Shown here in pieces: positions 40,958-49,952 of a stretch of 64,000 bases of DNA. The DNA is from Streptomyces sp. NBC_00353 (lineage in GTDB: Bacteria > Actinomycetota > Actinomycetes > Streptomycetales > Streptomycetaceae): the NCBI RefSeq assembly GCF_036108815.1, contig NZ_CP107985.1:3596001-3660000 (forward strand). The letters run 5' to 3'. How positions within the stretch are numbered: the first letter of the stretch is position 1; each line of letters opens with the position of its first letter. A program made the position numbers and the translations under genes. The notes beneath the pieces are model-generated. The model searched no databases and was not told the DNA's origin. It saw nothing but the letters and a program-made list of their open reading frames with translations.

Positions 40958-42876
40958 ATACTCTCAAACCGCCCTCTGAGAACTCAGCGAACTCCGCGTC
41001 CCCCGATCCGTCCTCCGGATCCTCCTCCGAGTCCTCCTCGGACCGGTCGCCGCACACCTTCCAGGTGGATCTGCGCGGACTGGTCGATCTCCTCTCCCAT
41101 CACCTCTACTCCTCGCCCCGGGTCTACCTCCGCGAGCTGCTGCAGAACGCCGTGGACGCGATCACGGCCCGGCGCGCCGAGCAGCCGGACGCGCCTGCCC
41201 TGGTGAGGCTGTACGCCTCCGGGGGGCGACTGCGGATCGAGGACAGCGGGATCGGTCTGACCGAGGCCGATGTGCACAGTCTGCTCGCGACGATCGGCCG
41301 CAGTTCCAAACGCGACGGTGCACAGGGGCTGGCCTCGGCGCGCGCCGAGTTCCTCGGCCAGTTCGGCATCGGGCTGCTGGCGTGTTTCGTCGTCGCGGCC
41401 GAGATCAGGGTCGTCAGCCGGTCGGCCCGCACGCCCGGGGCGCCACCCGTCGAGTGGTGCGCCCGTGACGACGGTTCGTACACCGTCCGCACGCTCCCGG
41501 ACAGCGCCCGCGCCGAGCCGGGCACCACCGTGCATCTGGTCGCCCGCCCCGGCAGCGCGGACTGGCTCGACGAGGAGCGGGTCCTCGCGCTCGCCCGCGA
41601 CTTCGGTTCACTCCTGCCGTACGACGTGCGGGTCGGTGACGCCGCGGTCACTGCGCTTCCGGCGCCGTGGGACCGTCCGTATCCGAGCCCGGCGGGGCGG
41701 CGGGTGGCGCTCGCCCGTCACTGCCATGAGCAGTTCGGGTTCTCGCCGCTCGACGCGATCGATCTGGATCTGCCGCTCGCCGGGATCCGCGGTGTCGCGT
41801 ACGTCCTGCCGTCGGCCGTGAGTCCGGCGCAGCGTGCGGGCCACCGGGTGCATCTGAAGGGGATGCTGCTGACCGACCGGGCCGATGAACTGCTGCCCGA
41901 CTGGGCGTTCTTCGTGCGGTGCGTCATCGACACGGACAGTCTGCGGCCCACCGCGTCGCGGGAGGCGCTGTACGCGGACGAGACCCTTGCCGCCGTGAGG
42001 GAGGCGCTCGGCGAACGGATCAGTCAGTGGCTGACCGGGCTTGCCGCGGGTGATCCGGAGCGGCTGGCGGAGTTCCTTTCCGTGCACCACCTGGGTGTGA
42101 AGTCCCTGGCCCGGCACGACAGCGCCATGCTGCGGACGATGCTGCCGTGGCTGCCGTTCGAGACGACGGACGGCCGGTTGTCGCTGGAGGAGTTCGCCCG
42201 GCGCCATCCGGTGGTGCACTTCACCCGGACCGTGGAGGAGTACCGGCAGGTCGCACCGATCGCGTCCGCGCAGGGCATCGGGGTGGTCAACGGCGGCTAT
42301 ACGTACGACACCGAGCTGGTCGAACAGTTGCCGTCGGTCCGGCCGGGAACGGCGGTCGCGGAGCTGGACGCCGATACCGTCACCGCGCATCTGGACACGG
42401 TCGATCCGGCCCAGGAGCTGGCGCTCGGCGGCTTCCTGGCCGCTGCCCGCGCCAGGCTCGACCCGCTGGGCTGCGATGTGGCGCTGCGCGCCTTCCATCC
42501 GCTGACCGTGCCCGCACTGCATCTCGACGACCGTTCGGTCCGCCATGGGCAGGCCCGCGCCGAGGCGGAGGAGCAGGCGGACGACCTGTGGGCGGGGATC
42601 CTCGGGTCGCTGCGCGGGAGTGCGCCGCGCGCCCGGCTCGTACTGAACCATCTCAATCCGCTGATCCGCCGGATCGGTTCGCTGGACACCCCGGAGCTGG
42701 CGGCCACCGCCACCGAGGCTCTGTACGGACAGGCTCTGCTGATGGCGCAGCGGCCGCTGCGGCCCGCCGATTCGGCGCTGCTGAACCGGGCGTTCATCGG
42801 GCTGCTGGAGTGGGCCACGCACCCGGCCCCGGAGCAGGCTCAGAGCCCCGACCGTCCGCAGGAGGAAGGCCGATGA
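40918..42876 (+). CDS. HSP90-like GHKL ATPase, start replaced by the insertion element
   Basis: A molecular chaperone-type ATPase related to HtpG. The N-terminal ATP-binding domain is complete: YLRELLQNAVDAITARR (the ELLQNAVDA motif), RIEDSGIGLTEADVHSLLATIGRSSK (DxGxG) and GQFGIGLLACFVVA. The middle domain follows (YVLPSAVSPAQRAGHRVHLKGMLLTDRADELLPDWAFFVRCVIDTDSL). It is distinct from canonical HtpG, having a short C-terminal part. The native start (38979) is now 2 kb away; the frame here begins at an ATG inside the element (40918, with GGAAG 9 nt before), adding ~22 foreign residues in place of the first four. Overlaps the next gene by 4 nt. Confidence 0.8.
   Translation: MKVHQARARHPSSNTLKPPSENSANSASPDPSSGSSSESSSDRSPHTFQVDLRGLVDLLSHHLYSSPRVYLRELLQNAVDAITARRAEQPDAPALVRLYASGGRLRIEDSGIGLTEADVHSLLATIGRSSKRDGAQGLASARAEFLGQFGIGLLACFVVAAEIRVVSRSARTPGAPPVEWCARDDGSYTVRTLPDSARAEPGTTVHLVARPGSADWLDEERVLALARDFGSLLPYDVRVGDAAVTALPAPWDRPYPSPAGRRVALARHCHEQFGFSPLDAIDLDLPLAGIRGVAYVLPSAVSPAQRAGHRVHLKGMLLTDRADELLPDWAFFVRCVIDTDSLRPTASREALYADETLAAVREALGERISQWLTGLAAGDPERLAEFLSVHHLGVKSLARHDSAMLRTMLPWLPFETTDGRLSLEEFARRHPVVHFTRTVEEYRQVAPIASAQGIGVVNGGYTYDTELVEQLPSVRPGTAVAELDADTVTAHLDTVDPAQELALGGFLAAARARLDPLGCDVALRAFHPLTVPALHLDDRSVRHGQARAEAEEQADDLWAGILGSLRGSAPRARLVLNHLNPLIRRIGSLDTPELAATATEALYGQALLMAQRPLRPADSALLNRAFIGLLEWATHPAPEQAQSPDRPQEEGR
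40952..40975 (-). repeat. right terminal inverted repeat
   Basis: Reads AGGGCGGTTTGAGAGT ... TTTGATG on the minus strand, matching the left end at 21 of 24 positions. The inner end contains the ATG of the passenger gene. Confidence 0.88.
40976..40980 (+). repeat. target-site duplication, right copy (CTGAG)
   Basis: Same five bases as 38986-38990. Reading on from here restores the HSP90-like frame (GAG AAC TCA GCG). Confidence 0.8.
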
Positions 42877-45821
42877 GCCTCGACATCGCGACGATCCGGC
42901 AGGCCCTGCGGGACAACTACGAGGAGCCGGAGGGGCCGGCCCGCAACGCCCGTGCGGAGCGGCTGCTGACCGAGGCCGAAGGGACCGGGGACGCGCCGCT
43001 CCTCGTCGAGGCGCTCGCCAACCAGCTGCAGGCGTACAACTACAGCTCGGAGAAGGACAAGATGTTCGTCCCCTTCGCGCGCCTGCTGCGCATGTGGGAC
43101 GAGCAGCCCGGAAGCTTCGACCAGGTCACGACCCACCACCTCTTCTGGATGTTCAAGTGGGTCTCCAGTTCCATGATCAATCAGCCGCACATACCGCTCG
43201 CCTCCATCGAGAAGTGGCAGGGCGAGATGGCGCACCGCTACCGGCTCGCCGGGCATTCCGAACGGGCCGTGCGCCAGGGCGAGCTGCAGATCGCCCGCCA
43301 TCTCGGCGATCTGGAGCGGGCCGAACGGGCCTACACCGCCTGGCAGGCGGCCGACCGGGACCGAATGGCCAACTGCCACGCCTGCGAACTGCACAGCCAG
43401 GGCGCCTGGCAGGTGCACCGTGGGCAGGACGAGGAGGCGCTTCACACCTGGCGGCCGGTCCTCGACGGGGAGCACACCTGCGCCCATGAGCCCCATGCCG
43501 TGCTGGCGGCCTCGCTGCTTCCGCTGCTGCGCACCGGCCGCACCGAGCAGGCCCGCGGTCACCACCTGCGCGGGTACCGGATGATCCGCCCGATGGAGTC
43601 CATGCGGGACGCCGTGGCGCTGCACATCGAGTTCTGCGCGCTGACCGGCAATGAGGCGCGGGCCCTGGAGATCCTCGCCGAGCGGCCCGCGTACTTCACC
43701 GCCACCGGTAACCCCGACTCCCTGATGGACTTCCTGGCCGTCACCGCTCTGCTGATGGACCGGCTGACCGCGCTGGGCCACGACGACCAGTCCGTGCCCG
43801 GGCCCGCGGGCACTGACTGGACCGCGCGCTCGCTGGCCGGTCACGCCCGCGAGCAGGCGCTCGCACTCGCCGCCCGTTTCGACGAGCGCAACGGCAATAC
43901 GCAGGTCAGCGACGTGGTGCGGGAGCGTCTGGCCCAGCAGCCGCTGCTGGACCGGCTGCCGCTCGGCCTACGGGCTCCGCGGCCGGCCGCGGCGGCCCGG
44001 AAGCCGGCCGCGGAGCCGGGGACCGCCGTGGACGTGCCGCTCGGCCTTGCCGGGCTGCTCGCCGAGGCCCGCCGGCTCTCCGACGCCCAGCACCCGGACG
44101 CCGGGCCCGCCTGGCAGGCCGCCGCCCGCGCGGCCGAAGGCTCGACGGAACTCTCGGGCCACGACCGGGCCTGCATCGACGACCACCGGGCGAGGGACGG
44201 GGCCCTTCCGCCGGCCGTGGCGCGGGGACTGTTCCTGTCCGCGGCCGAGCTGTACGGGGCGGCGGGTGTCCCGGGCGAGGCCGTTGCCGCGGCGGCCCGG
44301 GGCGCGTACGTCCGCTCGCTGGAGGCCGAGCACGCGGCCGAGGCCCTCGCCGAGGCAGCGGTCCTCGTGGACCGCGCCCTCGCCCTGCACGCGGCGGGCC
44401 GGGCCACTGGCCGGCAGGCCGGCGCCGTGCTGGTCTGCCGGGCCCGGATCCTCAATCAGCTGGTGCTCGGTGCCCCGGACGAGTCGTCTGTCGAGACCGC
44501 GGTCGACGCTCTCGAGCAGGGGGTACGGGAGCTGCTCGCCTTCACCGAACCGCTGGGCGCGCAGGCCGGGGTGGCCACGGGGACCGCGGAGGCGTTGGGG
44601 TTCCTCGGCGACATCGCGGCGTACCGGGGCGACGGGCCGGGAGCGGGCGAGCTGTATGCGCGGGCCGCCGCCGAGACCGACGCGGCCGGACTGCCCTGGT
44701 ACTCCGTCGCGTACGAGACCAAGGCCGCGCGGATCGCGGTCGAACTGCGGGACCACGCCACGGCCGAGCGCGCCGCCCGCGCGGCCCTGGCGCACGGGGC
44801 ATTCGTACCCGCGCCGGGCCGCGCTCGACTTCATCTGCAGCTCGCCGAAGTCCTCGGCGGCATCGAGGAGTTCGCCGAGGCGTCCGAGCAGGCGCTCGAT
44901 GCCGCGCACTGGGCGGACGAGGCGGGCGAGAGCGACGGCCTGGGGGTCCATGCCCGGCATCTGCTCGGCGGCTGGCTGCTTCAGCTGGGGCGGGCGGGGG
45001 AAGCGGCAGCCGTACTGGAGGCCGTGCTGCCCGACATCACGGCCGAGGACCACGGCGACGGCATGCTCGTCCAGACGCTCTGGTGGCTCGGTGACGCGCT
45101 GACCGCGCTCGGCGAGCCGCGGGAGGCGGCCGGACACTGGCTGAAGGCGGCGGACATCGCGAGGACCTGGCCCGAACAACACGATCACGCGATGCTCGCC
45201 AACCTCGCCGGCCAGGCGCTGTACCAGGCAGAGCTCAACTCCCAGGCAGAAAAGGCGTATGCGCGGGCCGGGGAGCTGTGGCGGCAGCTGGGCGACGTCC
45301 ATGCGCTGGTGAGGACGCTGCGGGTACGGGCCTGGATCGCGGTCCGTGAAGGGCAGCCGGGGCCGGCTGCGGCGCGGGCGTTCATGGCCGCGGCGGAGCG
45401 CGAGTGCGAGGCGGCGCTGGCGGCTGCGGAGCCGGGACAGGTGCCCGGGCTGCGGGCGGAACTCGCCGACACCCACCGCCAGACCGGCGAACTGATCGCC
45501 AACGCGTGCGAGGGCGAGCCGGACGAGGACGACGACGGAAGCGCGCGTTCGGCCTACGAGGAAGCGCTCGCCCAGGTCGACCGGGCCGTCACCGGCTTCA
45601 CCGAGGCCGGTCCGGACTTCCTGGACCGGCGGACGGCGGCGGAACTGGTGGCTGCCTGGCTGGAGGCGGATCTGGGCCGCCGCGACGGCGCACGGGCCCG
45701 GGCGCGGGGGGTGCTTGCGGTGTACGAGGGGACCGGGGCGGAGGCGGGCGACACGGTGCATGCGCGGCGGGCGGAGGCGGAATCGGTACTCGGGTACGTG
45801 GACCGGGCGCCGCACAAGTAG
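42873..45821 (+). CDS. large TPR-type helical-repeat protein, partner of the HSP90-like gene
   Basis: A 982-aa soluble protein without signal peptide or membrane segment. It is made of repeated helix pairs rich in Ala/Leu/Glu with TPR spacing, for example RAERAYTAWQAADRDRMANCHACELHSQGAWQVHRG, QALYQAELNSQAEKAYARAGELWRQLGDVHALVRTLR. No catalytic motif is seen. The ATG at 42873 overlaps the HSP90-like stop (ATGA) and has GGAGGAAGG before it, so the two products are made together. TPR proteins commonly dock on HSP90 in eukaryotes; a scaffold or co-chaperone role here is an inference. Transcription now depends on the insertion element or an internal promoter. Confidence 0.82.
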   Translation: MSLDIATIRQALRDNYEEPEGPARNARAERLLTEAEGTGDAPLLVEALANQLQAYNYSSEKDKMFVPFARLLRMWDEQPGSFDQVTTHHLFWMFKWVSSSMINQPHIPLASIEKWQGEMAHRYRLAGHSERAVRQGELQIARHLGDLERAERAYTAWQAADRDRMANCHACELHSQGAWQVHRGQDEEALHTWRPVLDGEHTCAHEPHAVLAASLLPLLRTGRTEQARGHHLRGYRMIRPMESMRDAVALHIEFCALTGNEARALEILAERPAYFTATGNPDSLMDFLAVTALLMDRLTALGHDDQSVPGPAGTDWTARSLAGHAREQALALAARFDERNGNTQVSDVVRERLAQQPLLDRLPLGLRAPRPAAAARKPAAEPGTAVDVPLGLAGLLAEARRLSDAQHPDAGPAWQAAARAAEGSTELSGHDRACIDDHRARDGALPPAVARGLFLSAAELYGAAGVPGEAVAAAARGAYVRSLEAEHAAEALAEAAVLVDRALALHAAGRATGRQAGAVLVCRARILNQLVLGAPDESSVETAVDALEQGVRELLAFTEPLGAQAGVATGTAEALGFLGDIAAYRGDGPGAGELYARAAAETDAAGLPWYSVAYETKAARIAVELRDHATAERAARAALAHGAFVPAPGRARLHLQLAEVLGGIEEFAEASEQALDAAHWADEAGESDGLGVHARHLLGGWLLQLGRAGEAAAVLEAVLPDITAEDHGDGMLVQTLWWLGDALTALGEPREAAGHWLKAADIARTWPEQHDHAMLANLAGQALYQAELNSQAEKAYARAGELWRQLGDVHALVRTLRVRAWIAVREGQPGPAAARAFMAAAERECEAALAAAEPGQVPGLRAELADTHRQTGELIANACEGEPDEDDDGSARSAYEEALAQVDRAVTGFTEAGPDFLDRRTAAELVAAWLEADLGRRDGARARARGVLAVYEGTGAEAGDTVHARRAEAESVLGYVDRAPHK

Positions 45822-45851
45822 GGACGGGGCCCGCCCGGTGGCCGTTCACGC

Positions 45852-45922
45852 CGCAATCGGCGGACGGGCTGGATTTCACCCGGCGGACAGTTGGCCGGCC
45901 CTTCAAGCCCGTCCGGCGATCG
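45852..45922. terminator. degenerate Streptomyces intergenic hairpin repeat
   Basis: CAATCGGCGGACGGGCT (around 45854-45870) pairs with AGCCCGTCCGGCGATCG (45906-45922), with two mismatches in 17 and a ~35-nt loop. It is related to the perfect hairpin at 16779-16818. It lies between the convergent TPR gene and the FakA-like gene. Confidence 0.6.
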
Positions 45923-45959
45923 GGACAACGCCTCACGGGCGGCGCCGGCCGTGCGCGCC

Positions 45960-47597
45960 CTACTCCACGCCGATCAGCAGCGGCGTTCCCTGTCCGCCGC
46001 CCCGGTACACCACCGTGTCCACCGCCAGATAGCCCTCGCGCACATGCTCCTCCAGGGCGTCGGCCAAGGCGTCCGGTACGTCCTCGCCCAGTACCAGCGT
46101 GACGAGTTCGCCGCCCGCCGCCAGCATCCGGTCGATCACCGCCCGGGCCGTGCCGGGGACGTCCTCGCCGATGACCGCCACATCGCCTTCGATCAGGCCC
46201 AGGATGTCGCCGGCCTGGCAGATGCCCGCCATGGTCCAGGACTGCCGTTCGGCGACGGCCAGTTCGCCGTAGCGGGTGGCACCGGCCGCCGCGGTCATCG
46301 TCACCACGTCCTCGTCGAAGCTGCGGTCCGGTTCGTGGACGGCGAGCGCGGCGATGCCCTGGACGGCGGCCCGGGTCGGGATGAGGGCGACCCGGATGCC
46401 CTCGGTGCGGGCCTGTTCGGCGGCGGCCGCCGCCGTGTGGCGCAGCTCGGCGTCGTTCGGCAGGAGAACCACCTCGCGGGCGTGCGCGCGGCGGATCGCG
46501 TCGACCAGTTCGCCGCTGGCCGGCGGCTCCCCGGGCCGGGCGAGCACGGTGGTCGCACCGGCCTCCGAGCAGAGGCCGGAGAGCCCCGGGCCGGGGACCA
46601 CGACGACGACACCGCGCTGCGCGGGTTCGCCGTGGTGCTGGTGGACCCGGTCGGCGCCGAAGTGGGTGATCCGGATCCGGTACGGCCGGCCGGCCTCGAC
46701 CCCGGCCTCCACCGCCGCACCCGCGTCGTCGACATGGACGTGGACGTTCCACAGCCCGTCCCCGCCGACCACGACGAGCGAGTCACCGAGCCCGTCGAGC
46801 CGGGTCCGCAGCCGGTCGACCGCGTCGTCCCCGGCCTCCAGCAGATAGATCACCTCGAAGGCGGGGCCGTCCTGCGGTCCGCCCGCCGCGCAGTCGTCGG
46901 CCGCGGTGGTGGTCACGGGGGCGATGTCGGGGGTCACCCAGGTGCCGTGTTCGGGCGCCTCCCCGGAGACCGCTTCGACGAGCGCCTCGAGGACGGTCAC
47001 CAGGCCCCGTCCTCCGGCGTCCACGACGCCCGCCCGACCGAGGACGGCCAGCTGTCCGGGGGTCGCGTCCAGCGCCGTGCGCGCCCCCTCGTACGCCGCC
47101 TGCACGACCGCCCGCGCACTCGGGTCGCCCGCCGTGCGCCCGGCGGCCTCGGCGGCGGCGGTGGCCACCGTCAGCACGGTGCCCTCGACGGGGTGGGCGA
47201 CGGCCTGCCTGGCCGCCGTCGCGGCCCTGGTCAGCGCGAGCCGCAGATGGTCGGCGTCCTGCCCGTCGGCCAGCACCCCCGCCATGCCGCGCAGCAGCTG
47301 CGCCAGGATCGTGCCGGAGTTTCCGCGGGCGCCGATCAGCGCCCCGTGCGCCATGGCCCGTACGGCATCGGCGAGGGCGGGCACGGACGCGCCGGTCTCG
47401 TGCCCGGCGAAGACCGCTTCGACAGCTCCTGCCGCCGACTCCACCGTCAGATAGAGGTTGGTCCCGGTGTCCCCGTCCGCGACGGGATACACATTGATCG
47501 CGTCGATCGCCGCACGCTCCCGGCCCAGTGCCTCCAGGGCGAGCGAGCACCAGGTACGCACCGCGACGGCGTCCATGTCGTCGGCGGTCTGCGGCAC
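45960..47597 (-). CDS. DAK-domain fatty acid kinase-like protein (FakA family)
   Basis: A 545-aa protein with an N-terminal DhaL/DAK ATP-binding domain: NVYPVADGDTGTNLYLT (Mg/ATP-binding aspartates, residues ~35-51), GARGNSGTILAQLLRGMAG and RAGVVDAGGRGLVTVLEAL. The C-terminal part is the DegV-binding/FakA2 region. In firmicutes FakA phosphorylates fatty acids bound to FakB/DegV proteins. Its location between recG and rpmB is the usual actinobacterial one. ATG at 47597; an in-frame ATG seven codons downstream is an alternative. Divergent from rpmB by 259 bp. Confidence 0.88.
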   Translation of the reverse strand: MPQTADDMDAVAVRTWCSLALEALGRERAAIDAINVYPVADGDTGTNLYLTVESAAGAVEAVFAGHETGASVPALADAVRAMAHGALIGARGNSGTILAQLLRGMAGVLADGQDADHLRLALTRAATAARQAVAHPVEGTVLTVATAAAEAAGRTAGDPSARAVVQAAYEGARTALDATPGQLAVLGRAGVVDAGGRGLVTVLEALVEAVSGEAPEHGTWVTPDIAPVTTTAADDCAAGGPQDGPAFEVIYLLEAGDDAVDRLRTRLDGLGDSLVVVGGDGLWNVHVHVDDAGAAVEAGVEAGRPYRIRITHFGADRVHQHHGEPAQRGVVVVVPGPGLSGLCSEAGATTVLARPGEPPASGELVDAIRRAHAREVVLLPNDAELRHTAAAAAEQARTEGIRVALIPTRAAVQGIAALAVHEPDRSFDEDVVTMTAAAGATRYGELAVAERQSWTMAGICQAGDILGLIEGDVAVIGEDVPGTARAVIDRMLAAGGELVTLVLGEDVPDALADALEEHVREGYLAVDTVVYRGGGQGTPLLIGVE

Positions 47598-47856
47598 GTG
47601 GTGTTCCTCCTGGAGAGCGGGCCGTGGGCGGCTGGCTGAACCGCAGAGTAGTCCGGCCCGGTGGGCCCGGCAGGGACAGGGGCGGGGCGGACTGCGGCGA
47701 AACCCATGGTAGTTTCGTTCTACCGACGCAGCCGTTGTATGCTGCTTCGGTTGCCCGATGAGAGTCGGGCCATTCCTCCGGTACCGCCACTTCAGTCAAA
47801 TGATTCCGGCGCGCCGGAATTCACTGTAAGTGCACCTGAAGTCTTTGGAGTGACCC

Positions 47857-48042
47857 GTGGCTGCCAACTGCGACGTCTGCGGCAAGGGGCCGGGCTTCGG
47901 CAACAACATTTCGCACTCGCACCGCCGTACGTCCCGTCGCTGGAATCCCAACATCCAGCGCGTGCGTGCCGTGGTCGGTCGGACGCCGAAGCGGCTCAAC
48001 GTCTGCACCTCGTGCATCAAGGCCGGCAAGGTCGCGCGCTGA
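47857..48042 (+). CDS. rpmB: 50S ribosomal protein L28
   Basis: A 61-aa protein: MAANCDVCGKGPGFGNNISHSHRRTSRRWNPNIQ. Two CxxC pairs (CDVC at 5-8 and CTSC near 49) make it the zinc-binding form. GTG start at 47857 after GGAG. Streptomyces usually have a second, cysteine-free L28 under zinc control elsewhere. Divergent from the FakA-like gene and followed by a strong terminator. Confidence 0.97.
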   Translation: MAANCDVCGKGPGFGNNISHSHRRTSRRWNPNIQRVRAVVGRTPKRLNVCTSCIKAGKVAR

Positions 48043-48074
48043 CGTTCCCGTCGTAGCGCAGCCTTCCGGTTGCC

Positions 48075-48110
48075 CAAAAAGCCGGTCCACCTCGGTGGAC
48101 CGGCTTTTTG
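48075..48110 (+). terminator. rho-independent terminator after rpmB
   Basis: A perfect 16-bp stem, CAAAAAGCCGGTCCAC (48075-48090) with GTGGACCGGCTTTTTG (48095-48110), loop CTCG, flanked by A5 and T5. It works in both directions, ending rpmB and the convergent thiD. Confidence 0.95.
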
Positions 48111-48122
48111 CTGTGCGCCGAG

Positions 48123-48938
48123 CTACTGCAGCCGCCACCCGTGGTCGACGGGGCCGATCCCGGCGCCCAGCGGGAAGCCTGCCGCGATCGCCCCGGTGAC
48201 GTACTCCTTCGCGGCCCGTACCGCCGTCGGTACGTCCTGCCCCCGGGCCAGCCCGCAGGCGATCGCGGAGGCCAGGGTGCAACCCGTGCCGTGGGTGTGC
48301 CGGTTGTCGTGCCGGGGGGCACGCAGCCAGTGCTCCTCGGTGCCGTCCGTGAGCAGGTCGACCGGTTCGCCGGGCAGATGCCCGCCCTTGATGACGACCC
48401 AGCGCGGTCCGTGTCCGAGGATCTCCCCGGCGGCCCGCCGCATTCCGGGCTGATCCGTGACGGTCACTCCGGTGAGCTGTGCCACCTCGTCCAGGTTGGG
48501 GGTCGCTACCGTCGCGACGGGCAGGAGCTTCTGCCGTACGGAATCGAGGGCCTCGGCGGCCAGCAGCGGATCGCCGTGCTTGGAGACCCCGACCGGGTCG
48601 ACGACGACCGGGGCGTCGGTCGCCGCCAGGAGTGCGGCGACGGTCTCCACGAGTGCGGCCGAGGCCAGCATGCCGGTCTTCACCGCCTGGACCCCGATGT
48701 CGTCGACGACGCTGCGGTACTGGGCCCGGACAGCCTCCACGGGCAGCTCCCACGCGCCCTGGACACCCAGCGAATTCTGCGCCGTCACCGCGGTGATCAC
48801 GCTCATGCCGTGCACGCCGTGCGCCAGCATCGTCTTGAGATCGGCCTGAATGCCCGCACCGCCGCCGGAATCGGATCCGGCGACGGTGAGTACACGGGGC
48901 GGTACGAGTGGTGCGGCGGGGGATGCAGATATGGGCAT
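48123..48938 (-). CDS. thiD: hydroxymethylpyrimidine/phosphomethylpyrimidine kinase ThiD
   Basis: Phosphorylates HMP and HMP-P for thiamine synthesis. The 271-aa ribokinase-fold protein has VLTVAGSDSGGGAGIQADLKTM (substrate loop, ~16-37), PVVVDPVGVSKHGDPLL, TPNLDEVAQLTG and the anion-hole motif HTHGTGCTLASAIACGLARG near residue 215. It follows thiL by 42 nt on the same strand, forming a thiL-thiD unit. No TPP riboswitch is visible upstream. Confidence 0.95.
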   Translation of the reverse strand: MPISASPAAPLVPPRVLTVAGSDSGGGAGIQADLKTMLAHGVHGMSVITAVTAQNSLGVQGAWELPVEAVRAQYRSVVDDIGVQAVKTGMLASAALVETVAALLAATDAPVVVDPVGVSKHGDPLLAAEALDSVRQKLLPVATVATPNLDEVAQLTGVTVTDQPGMRRAAGEILGHGPRWVVIKGGHLPGEPVDLLTDGTEEHWLRAPRHDNRHTHGTGCTLASAIACGLARGQDVPTAVRAAKEYVTGAIAAGFPLGAGIGPVDHGWRLQ

Positions 48939-48980
48939 AGCCCGAAATCTACTCCGGGCGCCGGAGCTGCCGGGCGCCCC

Positions 48981-49952
48981 CTAGTGGGCGTCCTCGATGC
49001 CACCGAAGTGGTCCCAGCCGCCCTTACTGGTCCAGGGCGCCCCGTCGACCGTCACCTGGGGCAGCGCCGACGGGTTGAGGACCTCGCCGATCACCTTCCA
49101 GCGGGCGGGCAGCTTCACGTCCGCCGGGAACGTGGCGACGATCGCGTGGTCCTCTCCCCCGGTGAGCACCCACTGCAGCGGGTCCACGCCGACCGCCTGG
49201 CCGATGTCGGACATCTGCGAGGGGATGTCGATGAGACCGGAACGCAGATCGATCCGGACCTTGCTGGCCTCGGCGATGTGCCCGAGGTCGGCGACCAGCC
49301 CGTCGCTGACGTCCGTCATGGCGGTGGCGCCGAGCCCGGCGGCCGCGGGGCCCGCGTGGTACGGCGGTTCGGGGCGCCGGTGGGCCTCGACGAAGGCGCG
49401 CGGCGAGCGGAAACCGCGGGAGAGCACCGCGTACCCGGCGGCGGACCAGCCGAGCCAGCCGGTGACGGCGACGACATCGCCGGGGCGGGCGCCGGCCCGG
49501 GTGACCGGTTCGTGGTTGCGCAGATCGCCGAGCGCGGTGATCGCGACGGTGATGGTCTCCCCGCCGACCACGTCACCGCCGACCACGGCCGCCCCCGCGA
49601 CCTGGCATTCGTCACGGATGCCGTCCATCAGCTCGCCCGCCCACGTGACCGGGAGTTCGGCGGGCACGACCAGGCCGAGCAGCAGCGCGGTGGGCACGGC
49701 GCCCATGGCGGCGATGTCGGCGAGATTCTGCGCGGCGGCCTTGCGTCCGACGTCGTACGCCGTCGACCAGTCGCGGCGGAAGTGCCGTCCCTCCAACAGG
49801 ATGTCGGTACTGGCCACGACCCTACGGTCGGGAGCGGCCACGACCGCGGCGTCGTCGCCGGGTCCGAGCCGTACCGCCGGAGTGGTGGTGAGGCGGGAAG
49901 TGAGCTCCCTGATGAGCCCGAACTCCCCCAACTCGCCCACGGTTCCCTTCAC
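48981..49952 (-). CDS. thiL: thiamine-monophosphate kinase ThiL
   Basis: Converts thiamine phosphate to the active diphosphate. The 323-aa protein has the PurM-like fold signatures LGPGDDAAVV near residue 31, DILLEGRHFRRDWSTAYDVGRKAAAQNLADIAAMGA, VVGGDVVGGETITV, TDVSDGLVADLGHIA and TGGEDHAIVATFP. GTG start at 49952 (MKGTVGELGEFGLI). It is divergent from the AsnC-type gene across 318 bp. Confidence 0.95.
   Translation of the reverse strand: MKGTVGELGEFGLIRELTSRLTTTPAVRLGPGDDAAVVAAPDRRVVASTDILLEGRHFRRDWSTAYDVGRKAAAQNLADIAAMGAVPTALLLGLVVPAELPVTWAGELMDGIRDECQVAGAAVVGGDVVGGETITVAITALGDLRNHEPVTRAGARPGDVVAVTGWLGWSAAGYAVLSRGFRSPRAFVEAHRRPEPPYHAGPAAAGLGATAMTDVSDGLVADLGHIAEASKVRIDLRSGLIDIPSQMSDIGQAVGVDPLQWVLTGGEDHAIVATFPADVKLPARWKVIGEVLNPSALPQVTVDGAPWTSKGGWDHFGGIEDAH

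Larger units (their letters stand above)
38991..40975 (+). mobile_element. IS5-type insertion sequence with passenger gene, 1,985 bp
   Basis: A complete element bounded by 24-bp inverted repeats (38991-39014 and 40952-40975, 21 of 24 matching, outer core AGGGCGGTTTG) and a CTGAG target duplication. Inside are a DDE transposase (39092-39940), an overlapping 134-aa gene (39937-40341) and, on the other strand, a 171-aa gene (40442-40957). The size is large for an IS5-type element, whose members are usually 0.9-1.3 kb, because of the third gene. It interrupts the HSP90-like gene after codon 4. The intact transposase and near-perfect ends suggest a recent insertion. Confidence 0.9.
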
